Shown here piece by piece: positions 35,372 through 47,428 of a DNA stretch of 64,000 nucleotides. The position numbers were made by a program, and so were the translations under genes. Origin of the DNA: Helianthus annuus (taxonomy: Eukaryota; Streptophyta; Magnoliopsida; Asterales; Asteraceae); assembly GCF_002127325.2 (NCBI RefSeq), contig NC_035448.2:89914546-89978545 (forward strand), given 5' to 3'. The notes beneath the pieces are model-generated. The model had not been told where the DNA came from. It ran no database searches and was given only the letters and a program-made list of their open reading frames with translations. Numbering within the stretch: the first letter of the stretch is position 1; every line of letters begins with the position of its first letter.

Positions 35372-37715
35372 CATTGTCGCCTTGGACATATAAGCAAGAA
35401 TCGCATGCATACACTTCAGAAAAATGGTCTTTTAAATACAAATGAAGATAATTCATTTGATGTATGCGAATCTTGTTTACAAGACAAAATGACCAAGACG
35501 CCCTTTAGTGAAATATTTGAAAGGGTTAAGGACTTATTAGGTATCATACATTCAGATGTATGTGGTCCTTTTAAGCCGATGACTAGGAATGGTGAAAGAT
35601 ACTTCATTAACTTTACTGACGACTATAGTCGTTATGGTTATGTGTATTTACTAAAACACAAGGATGAAGCATTTGAAATGTTCAAAGACTTCAAAAGTGA
35701 AGTAGAAAATCAACTCAAGAAAAAAATCAAAGTCCTTCGCACCGATAGAGGAGGTGAATACCTAAGTGGTGCTTTTCAAGATCATCTTAGGAGTTGTGGG
35801 ATTATCTCACAACTTACTCCACCTGGAACACCACAACACAATGGTGTGTCCGAAAGGAGAAATCGAACTCTATTAGATATGGTTCGATCTATGATGGCTA
35901 GAAGCACATTGCCTCTATCATTTTGGGGTTACGCTTTGCTCTCCGCAGTCCGTATACTAAATATGGCCCCAACCAAGAAAGTGGAAAAGATACCTTTTGA
36001 AATATGGCATGGAAACCCTCCATCATTATCATTCTTAAGGGTTTGGGGTTATGAAGCTTATGTTAAGCAATACACTCCAAATAAATTGGAAGTCCGATCT
36101 ACTAAGTGTATCTTTGTAGGTTATCCTAAAGATGATATAGGATACTATTTCTACGACCCAACTGAGCAAAAGGTATTTGTTGCTCGAAAGGGTAAGTTCT
36201 TAGAAGCTAAATTCCTTATGGAAGGAACCAGTGATAGAACAGTAGAACTTGAGGAGGATCAAGAACCACAAGATGATACACGTTTGGTTGATACTAGCAC
36301 TCAACAAGAGGTTGTTGAAAATGATCAAGAGGTTGATCAGAACACACAAAATGTTCGCAGATCTGGTAGAATTAGTAATCCACCTGAAAGATATGGTTTT
36401 TTCATGGATGGATGCTACGTGGTAGATTCAGATGAACCAACCACATACCATGATGCAATGTCAAAATCCGATTGCGACAAATGGCTTGAAGCCATGAACA
36501 TAGAGATGCAATCCATGTATGACAACCAAGTTTGGGAATTGGTTGTGCCACCACTTAACTCTAAAGTAGTTGGAAGTAAGTGGGTTTTCAAGAAGAAAAC
36601 AGATATGCATGGTAACTTGGATACTTATAAAGCAAGACTTGTAGCAAAAGGTTTCACTCAAACTCAAGGAATTGATTATGATGAGACCTTCTCGCCTGTG
36701 GCGATGCTAAAATCAATCAGGATATTATTTGCCATAGCTGCATATTATGACTATGAGATCTGGCAATTGGATGTCAAAACAGCTTTTCTTAATGGATATC
36801 TTGATGAAGATGTCTATATGGTTCAGCCTGAAGGTTTTGTCGATCCAAAACATCCTGATAAAGTATGCAAGTTAAAGAAATCAATCTATGGATTGAAACA
36901 AGCATCTAGAAGTTGGAATCACCGTTTTGATGAAGAAATTAAGAATTTTGGATTCATCAAAAACGGTGATGAAGCTTGTGTGTACAAGAAAGCTAGTGGG
37001 AGCATCATCACCTTCTTAGTACTGTATGCCGATGACATTCTACTATTTGGGAATGACATTCCAACCATGGAAGGTGTAAAAGCTTGGCTTGGAAGTTGTT
37101 TTTCCATTAAGGATCTTGGTGAAGTAGCCTACATTCTGGGAATAAAGGTCTATAGGGATAGATCAAGGCGCTTGATAAGTTTAAACCAAAGTGCATACAT
37201 TGACAAAGTCTTAAATAGGTTCCAAATGGAGAACTCTAAGAGAGGTTTTGTACCTATTCAAAAGGGGACAATTTTGAATACATCTCAATGTCCAAGCTCA
37301 AAGGATGAGCAAGAGAAAATGAAAAGAATCCCATATGCGTCAGCTATAGGATCCATCATGTATGCAATGATATGCACCAGACCGGACGTCTCATGCGCCT
37401 TGAGCATGACGAGTAGATACCAACAAAATCCAGGTAACAGTCATTGGATGGCTGTTAAAAGCATATTGAAATATCTTAGTAGGACTAAGGATATGTTCTT
37501 AATATATGGATCTGGTGAGGAGGAACTCGTTGTAAAGGGTTACACGGACGCGAGTTTCCAAACCGATCAAAGTGATTCTCGATCGCAATCGGGGTATGTC
37601 TTCATTTTAAATGGAGGAGCAGTCTCCTGGAAGAGCTCAAAACAAGACGTGGTAGCATTGTCCACTACAGAATCAGAATACATCGCCGCTTCATTGGCAG
37701 CCCAGGAAGCTGCAT
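35372..37715 (+). pseudogene. Copia B pol: integrase, RT and RNase H start, open frame cut by element D
   Basis: In order: integrase zinc finger (HCRLGHISKNRMH, CESC), core motifs IIHSDVCGPF, LRTDRGGEYL and NGVSERRNRT (DDE intact), the GYPKDDIGYYFYD segment, RT with [14 protein letters not shown] [28 protein letters not shown] and LYADDILLFG (about 37025), then RNase H with GYTDASFQTD, SGYVFILNGGAVSW and STTESEYIAAS. The frame ends where element D inserts after TGCAT (37711-37715). The internal ATG near 35405 is simply the first Met after the stop. Confidence 0.93.
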
Positions 37716-39869
37716 TGTGACAACTCGAAATTCCAAGATTTGATTTCATAGGTATTACACGAACATGTATTGACTAATTGCTTAATTGCACATTTGATTG
37801 CCATATTGTGAAACTTGTATTATGTGTTAACTAGTTAGTATGATACATGGCCCAACTTTCGAAGGATGTCCCTCGAAACATGATGCATGAATCGAAGGAT
37901 GTCGAAACACATCCTTCGATCCGAAAGATCATCCTTCGGAATGATGAATCACGAAACATATCCTTCGATATGTTTCGGCCCAGTTATTCTAATGGGCTTG
38001 GCCCATTTCTGTGATACGTTTAAATACGTGAATGCATGTTAGACAACAGTTAGTTTCCGGAAAACCCTAGTTCCATTGTGTGTGTTACGGCATATAGCAG
38101 GCATATAGCAGACCTACTCTCTGTTCGAAGGAATTCATTCCGTAATCCAGATTTCCGGTTAGTGTGTGGTGTTGTTTACGATGCTTTGATTTCACGATGC
38201 TTTGATTCCATGATTTATCTATTGTCTTGCAATCTATCATTGTATGTTAATCGGATATGCATGATTATCGGATCCGTTTTGATGATGTTCAATGATAATA
38301 TTTTATGAATCGGTTATGATAAACCGGATATGTATGTTAGATAGTTGAACCAAATGATGATTATGTTTACATGACACATAGATGACGATTCGGATTGGTT
38401 GATGATTGATTTTGTTACCGTTAAATGATTTCTAGGAATGATAGTAACTGTCGTAGATGATCTTGTGCCTTCTGTGTAATGTAACTGATGTGATGATGAT
38501 TGTTAATGATGATGACGGCTGTAGATGATTAGGGTTTCTGTTTCTGTGATATTCGTAACTGATGGTGATATACGTAACTGTTGATTGATCGAAAGATACT
38601 TGTAGTCGAAACATAGTTGTGACCGAAAGATATCTGTTGACCGAAAGATATCTGTTGACCGAAAGATATCTGTTGACCGAAAGATATCTGTTGACCGAAA
38701 GATATCTGTTGACCGAAAGATACCTGTTGACCGAAAGATATGTGTGTGATCGAAAGATGACATAGGATTCGGAACATAACATTGGCCCGAAGGATAATTG
38801 TGGTAATTGTTTCCGAAAGATAATTGTGATTACTGTTGTCGAAAGATAGTGACTGGATTCGAAGGATGTTAGGGATTATGAACATACTTTGACTGATTGA
38901 ACATATGTTGAATTAATTGTCATGCCATGCTTGGTGGTGAACATATTCGTGTAATACTACGTGTTGTGCCGATATGCAAACTGACTGCTATGTGAACAAT
39001 TAACTGCATGCGTACAATTTCGAACATGAACTGATTTGTTATACGTGCATACACTAGGACGTGATTAATTACTGGTGAGTGCATAACTTAGCATACCGAG
39101 CAAACCAAGGTGAGTTCACACTCCTACTAAGGCATGGGATTCCCGGGTTGTGGGAATGGGTTAAAGGTTGTTATTGAAAGGAACGTACATATGCTTTACT
39201 AGACTGTCACCTATCATGTCCTCGGATGTCAGGACGGTTACGTAGGTTGGGATAACACCTACGGGTTCACATGCCATTCTATCCTCGGTTACGAAGGATA
39301 CGCACGTAAAACCTACGTGTACGCATTACTTACTCCTATCCTCAGGTTACGAAGGATACGTGCGTAAAACCTACGCACACTTTATACACACTTCTGTTCT
39401 CGGACGAAGAACAGGGATAATAATACGAACAGTCTAGTGGTCACTTAACATGGGAAGCCCCCACCAGCATAACTTACTATCGGCCCTGTAGAGCCACCTG
39501 TTACTTACTGTTACACATTTACTTACTGTGAACTCGCTCAACTAGTTTGTTGACCATTCTGTTACATGCCTTGCAGATCGTTAGGTACTTGGAGCTTGCA
39601 CTGGAGAAGCGGGTCGTTGTGGACAAGGATTCGTGGTTTCTATGCTGAACTATTATAACATTTGAACTATTTACTAGTGTTGGATTATTACTATGCTTCC
39701 GCTACACTTTAAAACAATAACATGTTTTGAACACCTTTTGTATTGAACGGATGGTTTTCTTTTATCTTACTTAATACTATATGCATGTTCAATATGATTG
39801 GTGGCTTGATCCTGGTCAGTCACGCTCCCAAGCGGTGATACTCCGCAGGTGGATTTTGGGGGTGTGACA
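37716..39869 (+). repeat. 5' LTR of element D
   Basis: TGTGACAACTCG start, GGTGTGACA end. It holds a cluster of CGAAGGAT/ATCCTTCG inverted motifs (about 37858-37978), a TTTAAATA box at 38019-38026, seven 18-bp tandem repeats (38621-38746) and the shared hairpin motif (39529-39552). Confidence 0.97.
38621..38746 (+). repeat. 18-bp tandem repeat in LTR of D, seven units
   Basis: Unit GACCGAAAGATATCTGTT, five exact copies and two variants. Looser CGAAAGATA motifs continue on both sides to about 38870. The identical array is at 45873-45998 in the 3' LTR. Confidence 0.97.
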
Positions 39870-39871
39870 GA

Positions 39872-39885
39872 TTGGTATCAGAGCC
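39872..39885 (+). promoter_or_regulatory. Primer binding site (tRNA-iMet) of element D
   Basis: TTGGTATCAGAGCC, two bases after the LTR. Confidence 0.95.
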
Positions 39886-40191
39886 ATTGGTTATAGAGAA
39901 CTTGGTTTTAATATGGGAAAACGTTTTTATTAAAACCAGACTATAACCAGAACAGTGCTCTCAACGATCCACAACGACGCTTCGCTCCACGTGCAAGACT
40001 CAACTCCCTAGGTAATAAGGTTTATGTTTATTGCCTACATGCTAGAATTTGCACAGAACTTTGCTCGTAGTATGCTTACATTACTTGCTCACAACTTGAC
40101 ATTGCATGAGAATACTTATGTGCTTACACTCTTCTGTCATCGCACTATTCGCGAACCTTTCTCACTTATGTTGCCTTTGATGTGAAGATCA

Positions 40192-43100
40192 ATGGCCGCA
40201 CGAATTACCATGACTCAAGCCCAGCTAGAGGCTCTCGTTGCTGCGGCAGTTGCAGCCGCCCAAGCAGGTAGTATATCCTGCGGTATAGATTCATACAAGG
40301 ATCTTTAGATCCTACAATAATTCTCGTATTTAACCTTGTCCTATTCGTACACAATAGGTCAACCCGCTCAGCAACAACCTGCGTGTACCTTCAAGACTTT
40401 CATGGACTGTCGTCCTAGCTCGTTCAGTGGCACGGAGGGGGCAGTTGGACTCCTCCACTGGTTTGAAAAGCTCGAGTCGGTTTTCGAAATGTGTGAATGC
40501 CCTGAGGCTCGCAGGGTGAAGTTCGCCACTGGCACACTTGAAGGGATTGCGCTCACTTGGTGGAACGCACAAGTGCAGATCTTAGGGTTGGCAGCTGCTA
40601 ACGCCACACCTTGGAATGAATTCAAAGAACTGATCAAGAGGGAATACTGCACTAGAGAAGACATTCACAAGTTGGAGGACGAGTTGTATAACTTGAAAAT
40701 GGTTGGTTCGGAAATCGAAGCTTACACCAAAAGATCGAATGAGTTGGCTGTGCTGTGCCCAACTATGGTAGATCCTCCATACAAGCGAATTGAGTTGTAT
40801 CTCAAGGGGCTCGCGTCAGAGATTCAGAGCCACGTAACGTCGGCTAACCTCAACAACATCCAGGAAATCCAGCGTCTCGCTCATCGCATCACAGATCAGG
40901 CAGTAGACCAGGGCAAACTGCCAAAGCGTATCAGTGCTACCGCTACTGCTACTACTACACTTGCTACTCCCAGCGAAAGTAAGAGAAAGTGGGAGGGGGA
41001 TTCAAGCAAAGCATCAGTTTCGGTTCAGTCCCAGAATCAGCAGCGAAAGACGGACAGTTACCAAAGTCCCAGTCAGCACTCATCGAGCAGCCACAGACAG
41101 TATCGCGGAAATCTCCCAAAGTGTAACAACTGCAACAGGCATCACAGCGGCCAGTGCAATAAGGGCCGTTGTCAAAGGTGTTTAAAGATGGGTCACGAGG
41201 CCAAAGATTGTAGAAGCGCTCGCCCTGCAAATCAGAATCAGCAGCCTCAGCAACCAGCTCCACAGAATCAGCAGAATCAGCAACAGGGCAACAGGGGGTG
41301 TTATAAGTGTGGGGCTGAAGGTCACTTCAAACGCGATTGCCCACAGTTGAACCAGAACCGCAACAACAACCATCAGGGCAACGGGAACCATAACAATAAT
41401 GGGGGCAACAACAACAACAACAACGGCAATGAAGCTCGTGGTCGAGCATTTGTGTTGGGTCGAGGTGATGCAGTGAATGATCCCAATGTGGTTATGGGTA
41501 AGTTTCTTCTCGACGATATTTATGTTACTGTCTTATTTGATTCGGGTGCTGATACAAGCTATATGTCATTGAAAATGAGTAACTTATTAAAACGTACACC
41601 AACACCTCTAGACACTAAACACGTCGTAGAACTAGCGAATGGTAAAAGTGTAGAAGCCGCTCATGTAGTCAAGGGTTGTAGCATTGTTCTAGCGGGTCAG
41701 ACTTTCACGATTGATCTCATACCCATAGTCTTGGGTAGCTTCGACGTCGTCATCGGCATGGATTGGTTATCTCAACATCACGCAGAGATCTTATGCAAGG
41801 AAAAAGTTATTCGTATTCCTCGCTCCAGTCAAGAACCTCTTGAAGTTCAGGGCGACAAGAGTGGTGCTGTGGTTGGCATCATCTCTTACCTGAAGGCGCA
41901 GAAATGTTTACGAAAGGGGCATACTGCCATTCTGGCTCTCGTTACTGATGCATCGGCAAAGGAAAAGAAGCTGGAGGATATCCCAGTTGTACGTGACTTC
42001 CCTCAGGTGTTTCCTGAAGATTTACCTGGTTTACCTCCTCATCGTCAAGTCGAGTTTCAGATGGAGTTAACTCCTGGAGCAACACCAATAGCCCGCGCAC
42101 CGTATCGTTTAGCTCCAACCGAACTGGAAGAACTGTCGAAGCAGCTGCAAGAGCTCTTGGAAAAGGGCTTTATTCGTCCAAGCTCTTCGCCTTGGGGAGC
42201 TCCAGTGTTATTTGTGAAGAAGAAAGACGGTACGTTCAGGATGTGCATCGACTACCGTGAACTCAACAAGGTGACGGTGAAGAACCGTTATCCTCTTCCA
42301 CGCATAGATGACTTATTCGACCAGTTGCAAGGGTCGTGTTACTTTTCCAAGATCGATTTGAGGTCAGGGTATCATCAGCTGAGAGTCCGGGATGAGGACG
42401 TCTCCAAAACTGCTTTCAGAACTCGTTATGGTCACTACGAGTTTCTGGTCATGCCATTCGGGCTTACAAACGCACCTGCAGTCTTCATGGATCTTATGAA
42501 CAGGGTGTGCAAACCGTATCTCGACAAGTTCGTCATCGTTTTCATCGACGACATTTTGATTTACTCCAAGAGTCAGGAGGAGCACGAGCAGCATCTACGT
42601 ATTATCCTGGAACTTCTTCGAAAAGAGCAACTGTATGCAAAGTTTTCTAAATGCGACTTCTGGCTTCGTGAAGTCCACTTCTTAGGCCATGTGGTAAACA
42701 AGGATGGGATTCATGTCGATCCATCCAAGGTTGATTCAATCAGAAACTGGCCAGCACCGCGTACACCGACTGAAATACGCCAATTCTTGGGTTTGGCGGG
42801 TTACTACAGGCGATTTATTAAAGACTTCTCAAAGATCGCGCAACCACTCACTATGCTTACACAGAAAGGTGTCGTTTACAGATGGGGTAATGCACAGGAG
42901 ACCGCTTTTCAGTACTTAAAGGATAGGCTTTGCAGCGCACCTATTCTTTCATTGCCAGAGGGCACAGATGACTTCGTGGTATACTGTGATGCATCCATCC
43001 AGGGTCTTGGATGTGTGTTGATGCAACGTGATAAAGTGATAGCCTACGCTTCGCGGCAACTCAAGGTTCATGAACGGAACTACACGACGCACGATTTAGA

Positions 43101-44898
43101 GCTGGGAGCTGTTGTTTTCGCGCTTAAGATATGGCGACACTACCTGTACGGTACCAGGTGCACGATTTACACCGATCACAGGAGTCTCGAGCATATTCTT
43201 AAGCAAAAGGATTTGAATATGCGTCAACGGAGATGGGTTGAACTTCTGAACGACTACGAATGCGCCATCAAGTATCATCCAGGCAAGGCCAATGTTGTGG
43301 CTGATGCCCTCAGTCGGAAAGACTCTCTACCTAAGCGCGTGCGAGCGCTACAGCTTACCATTCAGTCCAGTCTTCCTGCACAGATACGAGCAGCTCAGAT
43401 AGAAGCACTAAAACCCGAAAACGTCAAGGCTGAAGCCTTGCGCGGTTCAAGGCAACAAATGGAACAAAAGGAAGACGGCGCCTACTATGTAACGGGGCGT
43501 ATTTGGGTCCCACTTTATGGCGGTTTACGCGAACTTGTAATGGATGAAGCTCACAAGTCTCGCTACTCGGTACATCCAGGGTCGGATAAAATGTACCACG
43601 ACATCAGCACTACTTATTGGTGGCCTAGTATGAAGGCCCACATCGCCACCTATGTTGGCAAATGCTTAACCTGTGCGAGAGTCAAGGTTGAATATCAGAA
43701 ACCAGCTGGTCTACTTCAGCAGCCTAAGATACCACAATGGAAATGGGAAGAAATTTCCATGGATTTTGTTACCGGTCTGCCTAGATCTCAGCGTGGGAAC
43801 GATACAATATGGGTCATAGTTGATCGACTCACCAAGTCTGCACACTTCCTACCGATCAAGGAAACGGATAAGTTCTCCACTCTCGCAGACGTTTATCTTA
43901 AAGAAGTTGTTTCGAGGCACGGAGTGCCCACTTCTATTATTTCGGATCGCGATGCACGATTCGCGTCAGAGCTTTGGCAAGCGATGCACAAATCTTTCGG
44001 CTCACGATTAGACATGAGCACAGCATATCATCCTCAGACAGATGGGCAGTCTGAGCGAACTATTCAAACTCTAGAAGACATGCTTCGAGCGTGTGTTATC
44101 GATTTCGGCAACGGCTGGGAAAAACATCTCCCTCTGGTGGAGTTCTCGTACAATAACAGTTACCATACCAGCATTCAAGCCGCTCCATTCGAGGCATTGT
44201 ACGGACGTAGATGCCGGTCACCTCTCTGTTGGGCAGAGGTGGGGGATAGTCAGATTACGGGTCCAGATATTGTTGTGGACGCCACAGAAAAGATAGCACA
44301 GATACGTCAACGCATGGCGGCAGCACGCGACCGTCAGAAAGCCTACGCGGATAAGCGTAGAAAACCATTGGAATTTGAGGTCGGGGACCGGGTTTTATTG
44401 AAAGTTTCACCCTGGAAGGGTGTGGTACGTTTTGGCAAACGGGGCAAACTAAATCCGCGGTACGTCGGACCATTCGAAATTTCAGAAAAGATTGGCAAGG
44501 TAGCCTACAAGTTGAACCTACCAGCTGAACTCGGTGCAGTTCACAATGTATTCCACGTGTCGAATCTGAAGAAATGCCTATCAGATGAGACCCTTATAAT
44601 TCCTTTTAAGGAACTCACTATCGACGAGCGGTTGCAGTTCGTCGAGGAACCAGTTGAAATCACGGACCGGGATGTTAAGGTCCTCAAACACAAGAGAATC
44701 CCTCTTGTTCGAGTTCGTTGGAACTCCCAGCGTGGTCCAGAGTATACCTGGGAACGCGAAGATCAGATGAAAGAAAAGTACCCCCAGCTATTCGAAACCA
44801 ATGCATCCACTTCTGAGGCTGAAGCTACTACTACTGAATTTCGGGACGAAATTCCAAATCAACGGGGGGATGATGTGACACCCCAGGAAAACCAGTGA
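40192..44898 (+). CDS. Element D Gag-Pol polyprotein with chromodomain, probable 90-bp intron
   Basis: The open frame from ATG 40336 is 1,520 codons (TGA ends 44898). Joining exon 40192-40267 to 40358 gives a 1,538-residue product whose start resembles the Gag start of E. In 1,520-residue numbering: Gag about 30-180; zinc knuckles 279-292 and 322-335; protease LFDSGAD (DSG 402-404); RT with YPLPRIDDL 652 and FIDDIL 736-741; RNase H YCDAS near 885 and TDH 946; integrase H2C2 finger (H1073, H1080, C1110, C1113) and DDE D1143, D1204, E1240; chromodomain-like VKVLKHKR...YTWERED about 1446-1483, which in this family is thought to guide integration to heterochromatin. The order RT-RH-INT is the gypsy order. 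The last 20 or so residues read through a relict purine tract. No lesion seen. Confidence 0.95.
40268..40357 (+). other. Putative intron in gag of element D
   Basis: Upstream ATG 40192 reads [20 protein letters not shown] and would stop at a TAG inside this segment. The segment begins CAG|GTAGTA and ends ACAATAG|GT. Removing these 90 bp fuses the upstream frame in phase (Gly codon at the joint) to the main ORF. E has the same type of N-terminus (LQQVIAAAITQYAAS) followed directly by the CTYKQFLDCKP block with no such insertion. Confidence 0.7.
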
Positions 44899-44967
44899 AC
44901 GATACCTAGCTTCCTCAGTAAGTGCGTACCAAATTTCGGGACGAAATTTCTTTTAAGTTGGGGATAA
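44836..44967 (+). repeat. Duplicated palindrome and purine-tract region of element D
   Basis: Copy 1: GAATTTCGGGACGAAATTC (44836-44854), then ACGGGGGGATGA and TGTGACACCCC (from 44874). Copy 2: AAATTTCGGGACGAAATTT (44931-44949), then AAGTTGGGGATAA and the real LTR at 44968. Copy 1 looks like the pre-LTR signal plus LTR edge of another family; it lies inside the reading frame. Confidence 0.85.
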
Positions 44968-47121
44968 TGTGACAACTCGAAATTCCAAGATTTGATTTCA
45001 TAGGTATTACACGAACATGTATTGACTAATTGCTTAATTGCACATTTGATTGCCATATTGTGAAACTTGTATTATGTGTTAACTAGTTAGTATGATACAT
45101 GGCCCAACTTTCGAAGGATGTCCCTCGAAACATGATGCATGAATCGAAGGATGTCGAAACACATCCTTCGATCCGAAAGATCATCCTTCGGAATGATGAA
45201 TCACGAAACATATCCTTCGATATGTTTCGGCCCAGTTATTCTAATGGGCTTGGCCCATTTCTGTGATACGTTTAAATACGTGAATGCATGTTAGACAACA
45301 GTTAGTTTCCGGAAAACCCTAGTTCCATTGTGTGTGTTACGGCATATAGCAGGCATATAGCAGACCTACTCTCTGTTCGAAGGAATTCATTCCGTAATCC
45401 AGATTTCCGGTTAGTGTGTGGTGTTGTTTACGATGCTTTGATTTCACGATGCTTTGATTCCATGATTTATCTATTGTCTTGCAATCTATCATTGTATGTT
45501 AATCGGATATGCATGATTATCGGATCCGTTTTGATGATGTTCAATGATAATATTTTATGAATCGGTTATGATAAACCGGATATGTATGTTAGATAGTTGA
45601 ACCAAATGATGATTATGTTTACATGACACATAGATGACGATTCGGATTGGTTGATGATTGATTTTGTTACCGTTAAATGATTTCTAGGAATGATAGTAAC
45701 TGTCGTAGATGATCTTGTGCCTTCTGTGTAATGTAACTGATGTGATGATGATTGTTAATGATGATGACGGCTGTAGATGATTAGGGTTTCTGTTTCTGTG
45801 ATATTCGTAACTGATGGTGATATACGTAACTGTTGATTGATCGAAAGATACTTGTAGTCGAAACATAGTTGTGACCGAAAGATATCTGTTGACCGAAAGA
45901 TATCTGTTGACCGAAAGATATCTGTTGACCGAAAGATATCTGTTGACCGAAAGATATCTGTTGACCGAAAGATACCTGTTGACCGAAAGATATGTGTGTG
46001 ATCGAAAGATGACATAGGATTCGGAACATAACATTGGCCCGAAGGATAATTGTGGTAATTGTTTCCGAAAGATAATTGTGATTACTGTTGTCGAAAGATA
46101 GTGACTGGATTCGAAGGATGTTAGGGATTATGAACATACTTTGACTGATTGAACATATGTTGAATTAATTGTCATGCCATGCTTGGTGGTGAACATATTC
46201 GTGTAATACTACGTGTTGTGCCGATATGCAAACTGACTGCTATGTGAACAATTAACTGCATGCGTACAATTTCGAACATGAACTGATTTGTTATACGTGC
46301 ATACACTAGGACGTGATTAATTACTGGTGAGTGCATAACTTAGCATACCGAGCAAACCAAGGTGAGTTCACACTCCTACTAAGGCATGGGATTCCCGGGT
46401 TGTGGGAATGGGTTAAAGGTTGTTATTGAAAGGAACGTACATATGCTTTACTAGACTGTCACCTATCATGTCCTCGGATGTCAGGACGGTTACGTAGGTT
46501 GGGATAACACCTACGGGTTCACATGCCATTCTATCCTCGGTTACGAAGGATACGCACGTAAAACCTACGTGTACGCATTACTTACTCCTATCCTCAGGTT
46601 ACGAAGGATACGTGCGTAAAACCTACGCACACTTTATACACACTTCTGTTCTCGGACGAAGAACAGGGATAATAATACGAACAGTCTAGTGGTCACTTAA
46701 CATGGGAAGCCCCCACCAGCATAACTTACTATCGGCCCTGTAGAGCCACCTGTTACTTACTGTTACACATTTACTTACTGTGAACTCGCTCAACTAGTTT
46801 GTTGACCATTCTGTTACATGCCTTGCAGATCGTTAGGTACTTGGAGCTTGCACTGGAGAAGCGGGTCGTTGTGGACAAGGATTCGTGGTTTCTATGCTGA
46901 ACTATTATAACATTTGAACTATTTACTAGTGTTGGATTATTACTATGCTTCCGCTACACTTTAAAACAATAACATGTTTTGAACACCTTTTGTATTGAAC
47001 GGATGGTTTTCTTTTATCTTACTTAATACTATATGCATGTTCAATATGATTGGTGGCTTGATCCTGGTCAGTCACGCTCCCAAGCGGTGATACTCCGCAG
47101 GTGGATTTTGGGGGTGTGACA
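44968..47121 (+). repeat. 3' LTR of element D
   Basis: Offset 7,252 from the 5' LTR throughout, no insertion or deletion and no substitution seen. TSD TGCAT follows. Confidence 0.97.
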
Positions 47122-47428
47122 TGCATGGCTGAAGAAATTTATAGCCGACCTAGGGGTGGTCTCTACCATTCAAGATCCCCTGGAGATCTTTTGTGATAAC
47201 GAGGGTGCGATTGCTCAAATCAAGGAACCTCGTGCGCACCAAAAGACTAGACATATCGAGCGGAGATTCAACTACATAAGGGATGAAGTTGAAAAAGGAA
47301 AGATATGTATCCGCCAAGTTCACACCGATCAAAACATTGCGGATCCATTCACGAAGCTCCTTGACAGAGGAAAACATGAGGGTCACACATGTTCCTTAGG
47401 ACTTCGATATTCTAGTGATTGGATTTGA
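47122..47428 (+). pseudogene. Copia B RNase H C-terminus, right of element D
   Basis: After the second TSD copy the frame resumes with WLKKFIADLGVV, then FCDNEGAIAQIKEPRAHQ, HIERRFNYIRDEV and VHTDQNIADPFTKLL, ending TGA 47426-47428. FCDNEGAI and HTDQNIAD are standard copia RNase H motifs. It is continuous with 37715 once D is removed. Confidence 0.92.

Larger units (their letters stand above)
37716..47121 (+). mobile_element. Element D: intact Tekay-like Ty3/gypsy chromovirus
   Basis: Two LTRs of exactly 2,154 bp (37716-39869, 44968-47121) with no difference seen on reading through, flanked by TSD TGCAT (37711-37715, 47122-47126) inside RNase H of copia B. Primer site TTGGTATCAGAGCC is at 39872-39885 and the purine tract AAGTTGGGGATAA lies before the 3' LTR. 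The gag-pol frame is uninterrupted and every catalytic motif is present. It is the youngest insertion here and a candidate for current activity. Confidence 0.97.

Noticed and set aside
38621..38746. Regularly repeated 18-bp units that might suggest a CRISPR-like array
   Set aside because: The units are directly adjacent with no unique spacers, lie in both LTRs of a plant retrotransposon, and no cas genes are present.
38432..38885. Minus-strand ORFs of 86-118 codons with YLSVNR or FGQQIS repeats (also 45684-46137)
   Set aside because: They are translations of the 18-bp LTR repeat, whose length is a multiple of three and so keeps all frames open. No start context or other coding sign.
40330..44473. 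Several minus-strand ORFs of 60-99 codons opposite gag-pol of D
   Set aside because: They are shadows of a well-supported plus-strand frame with all catalytic motifs.
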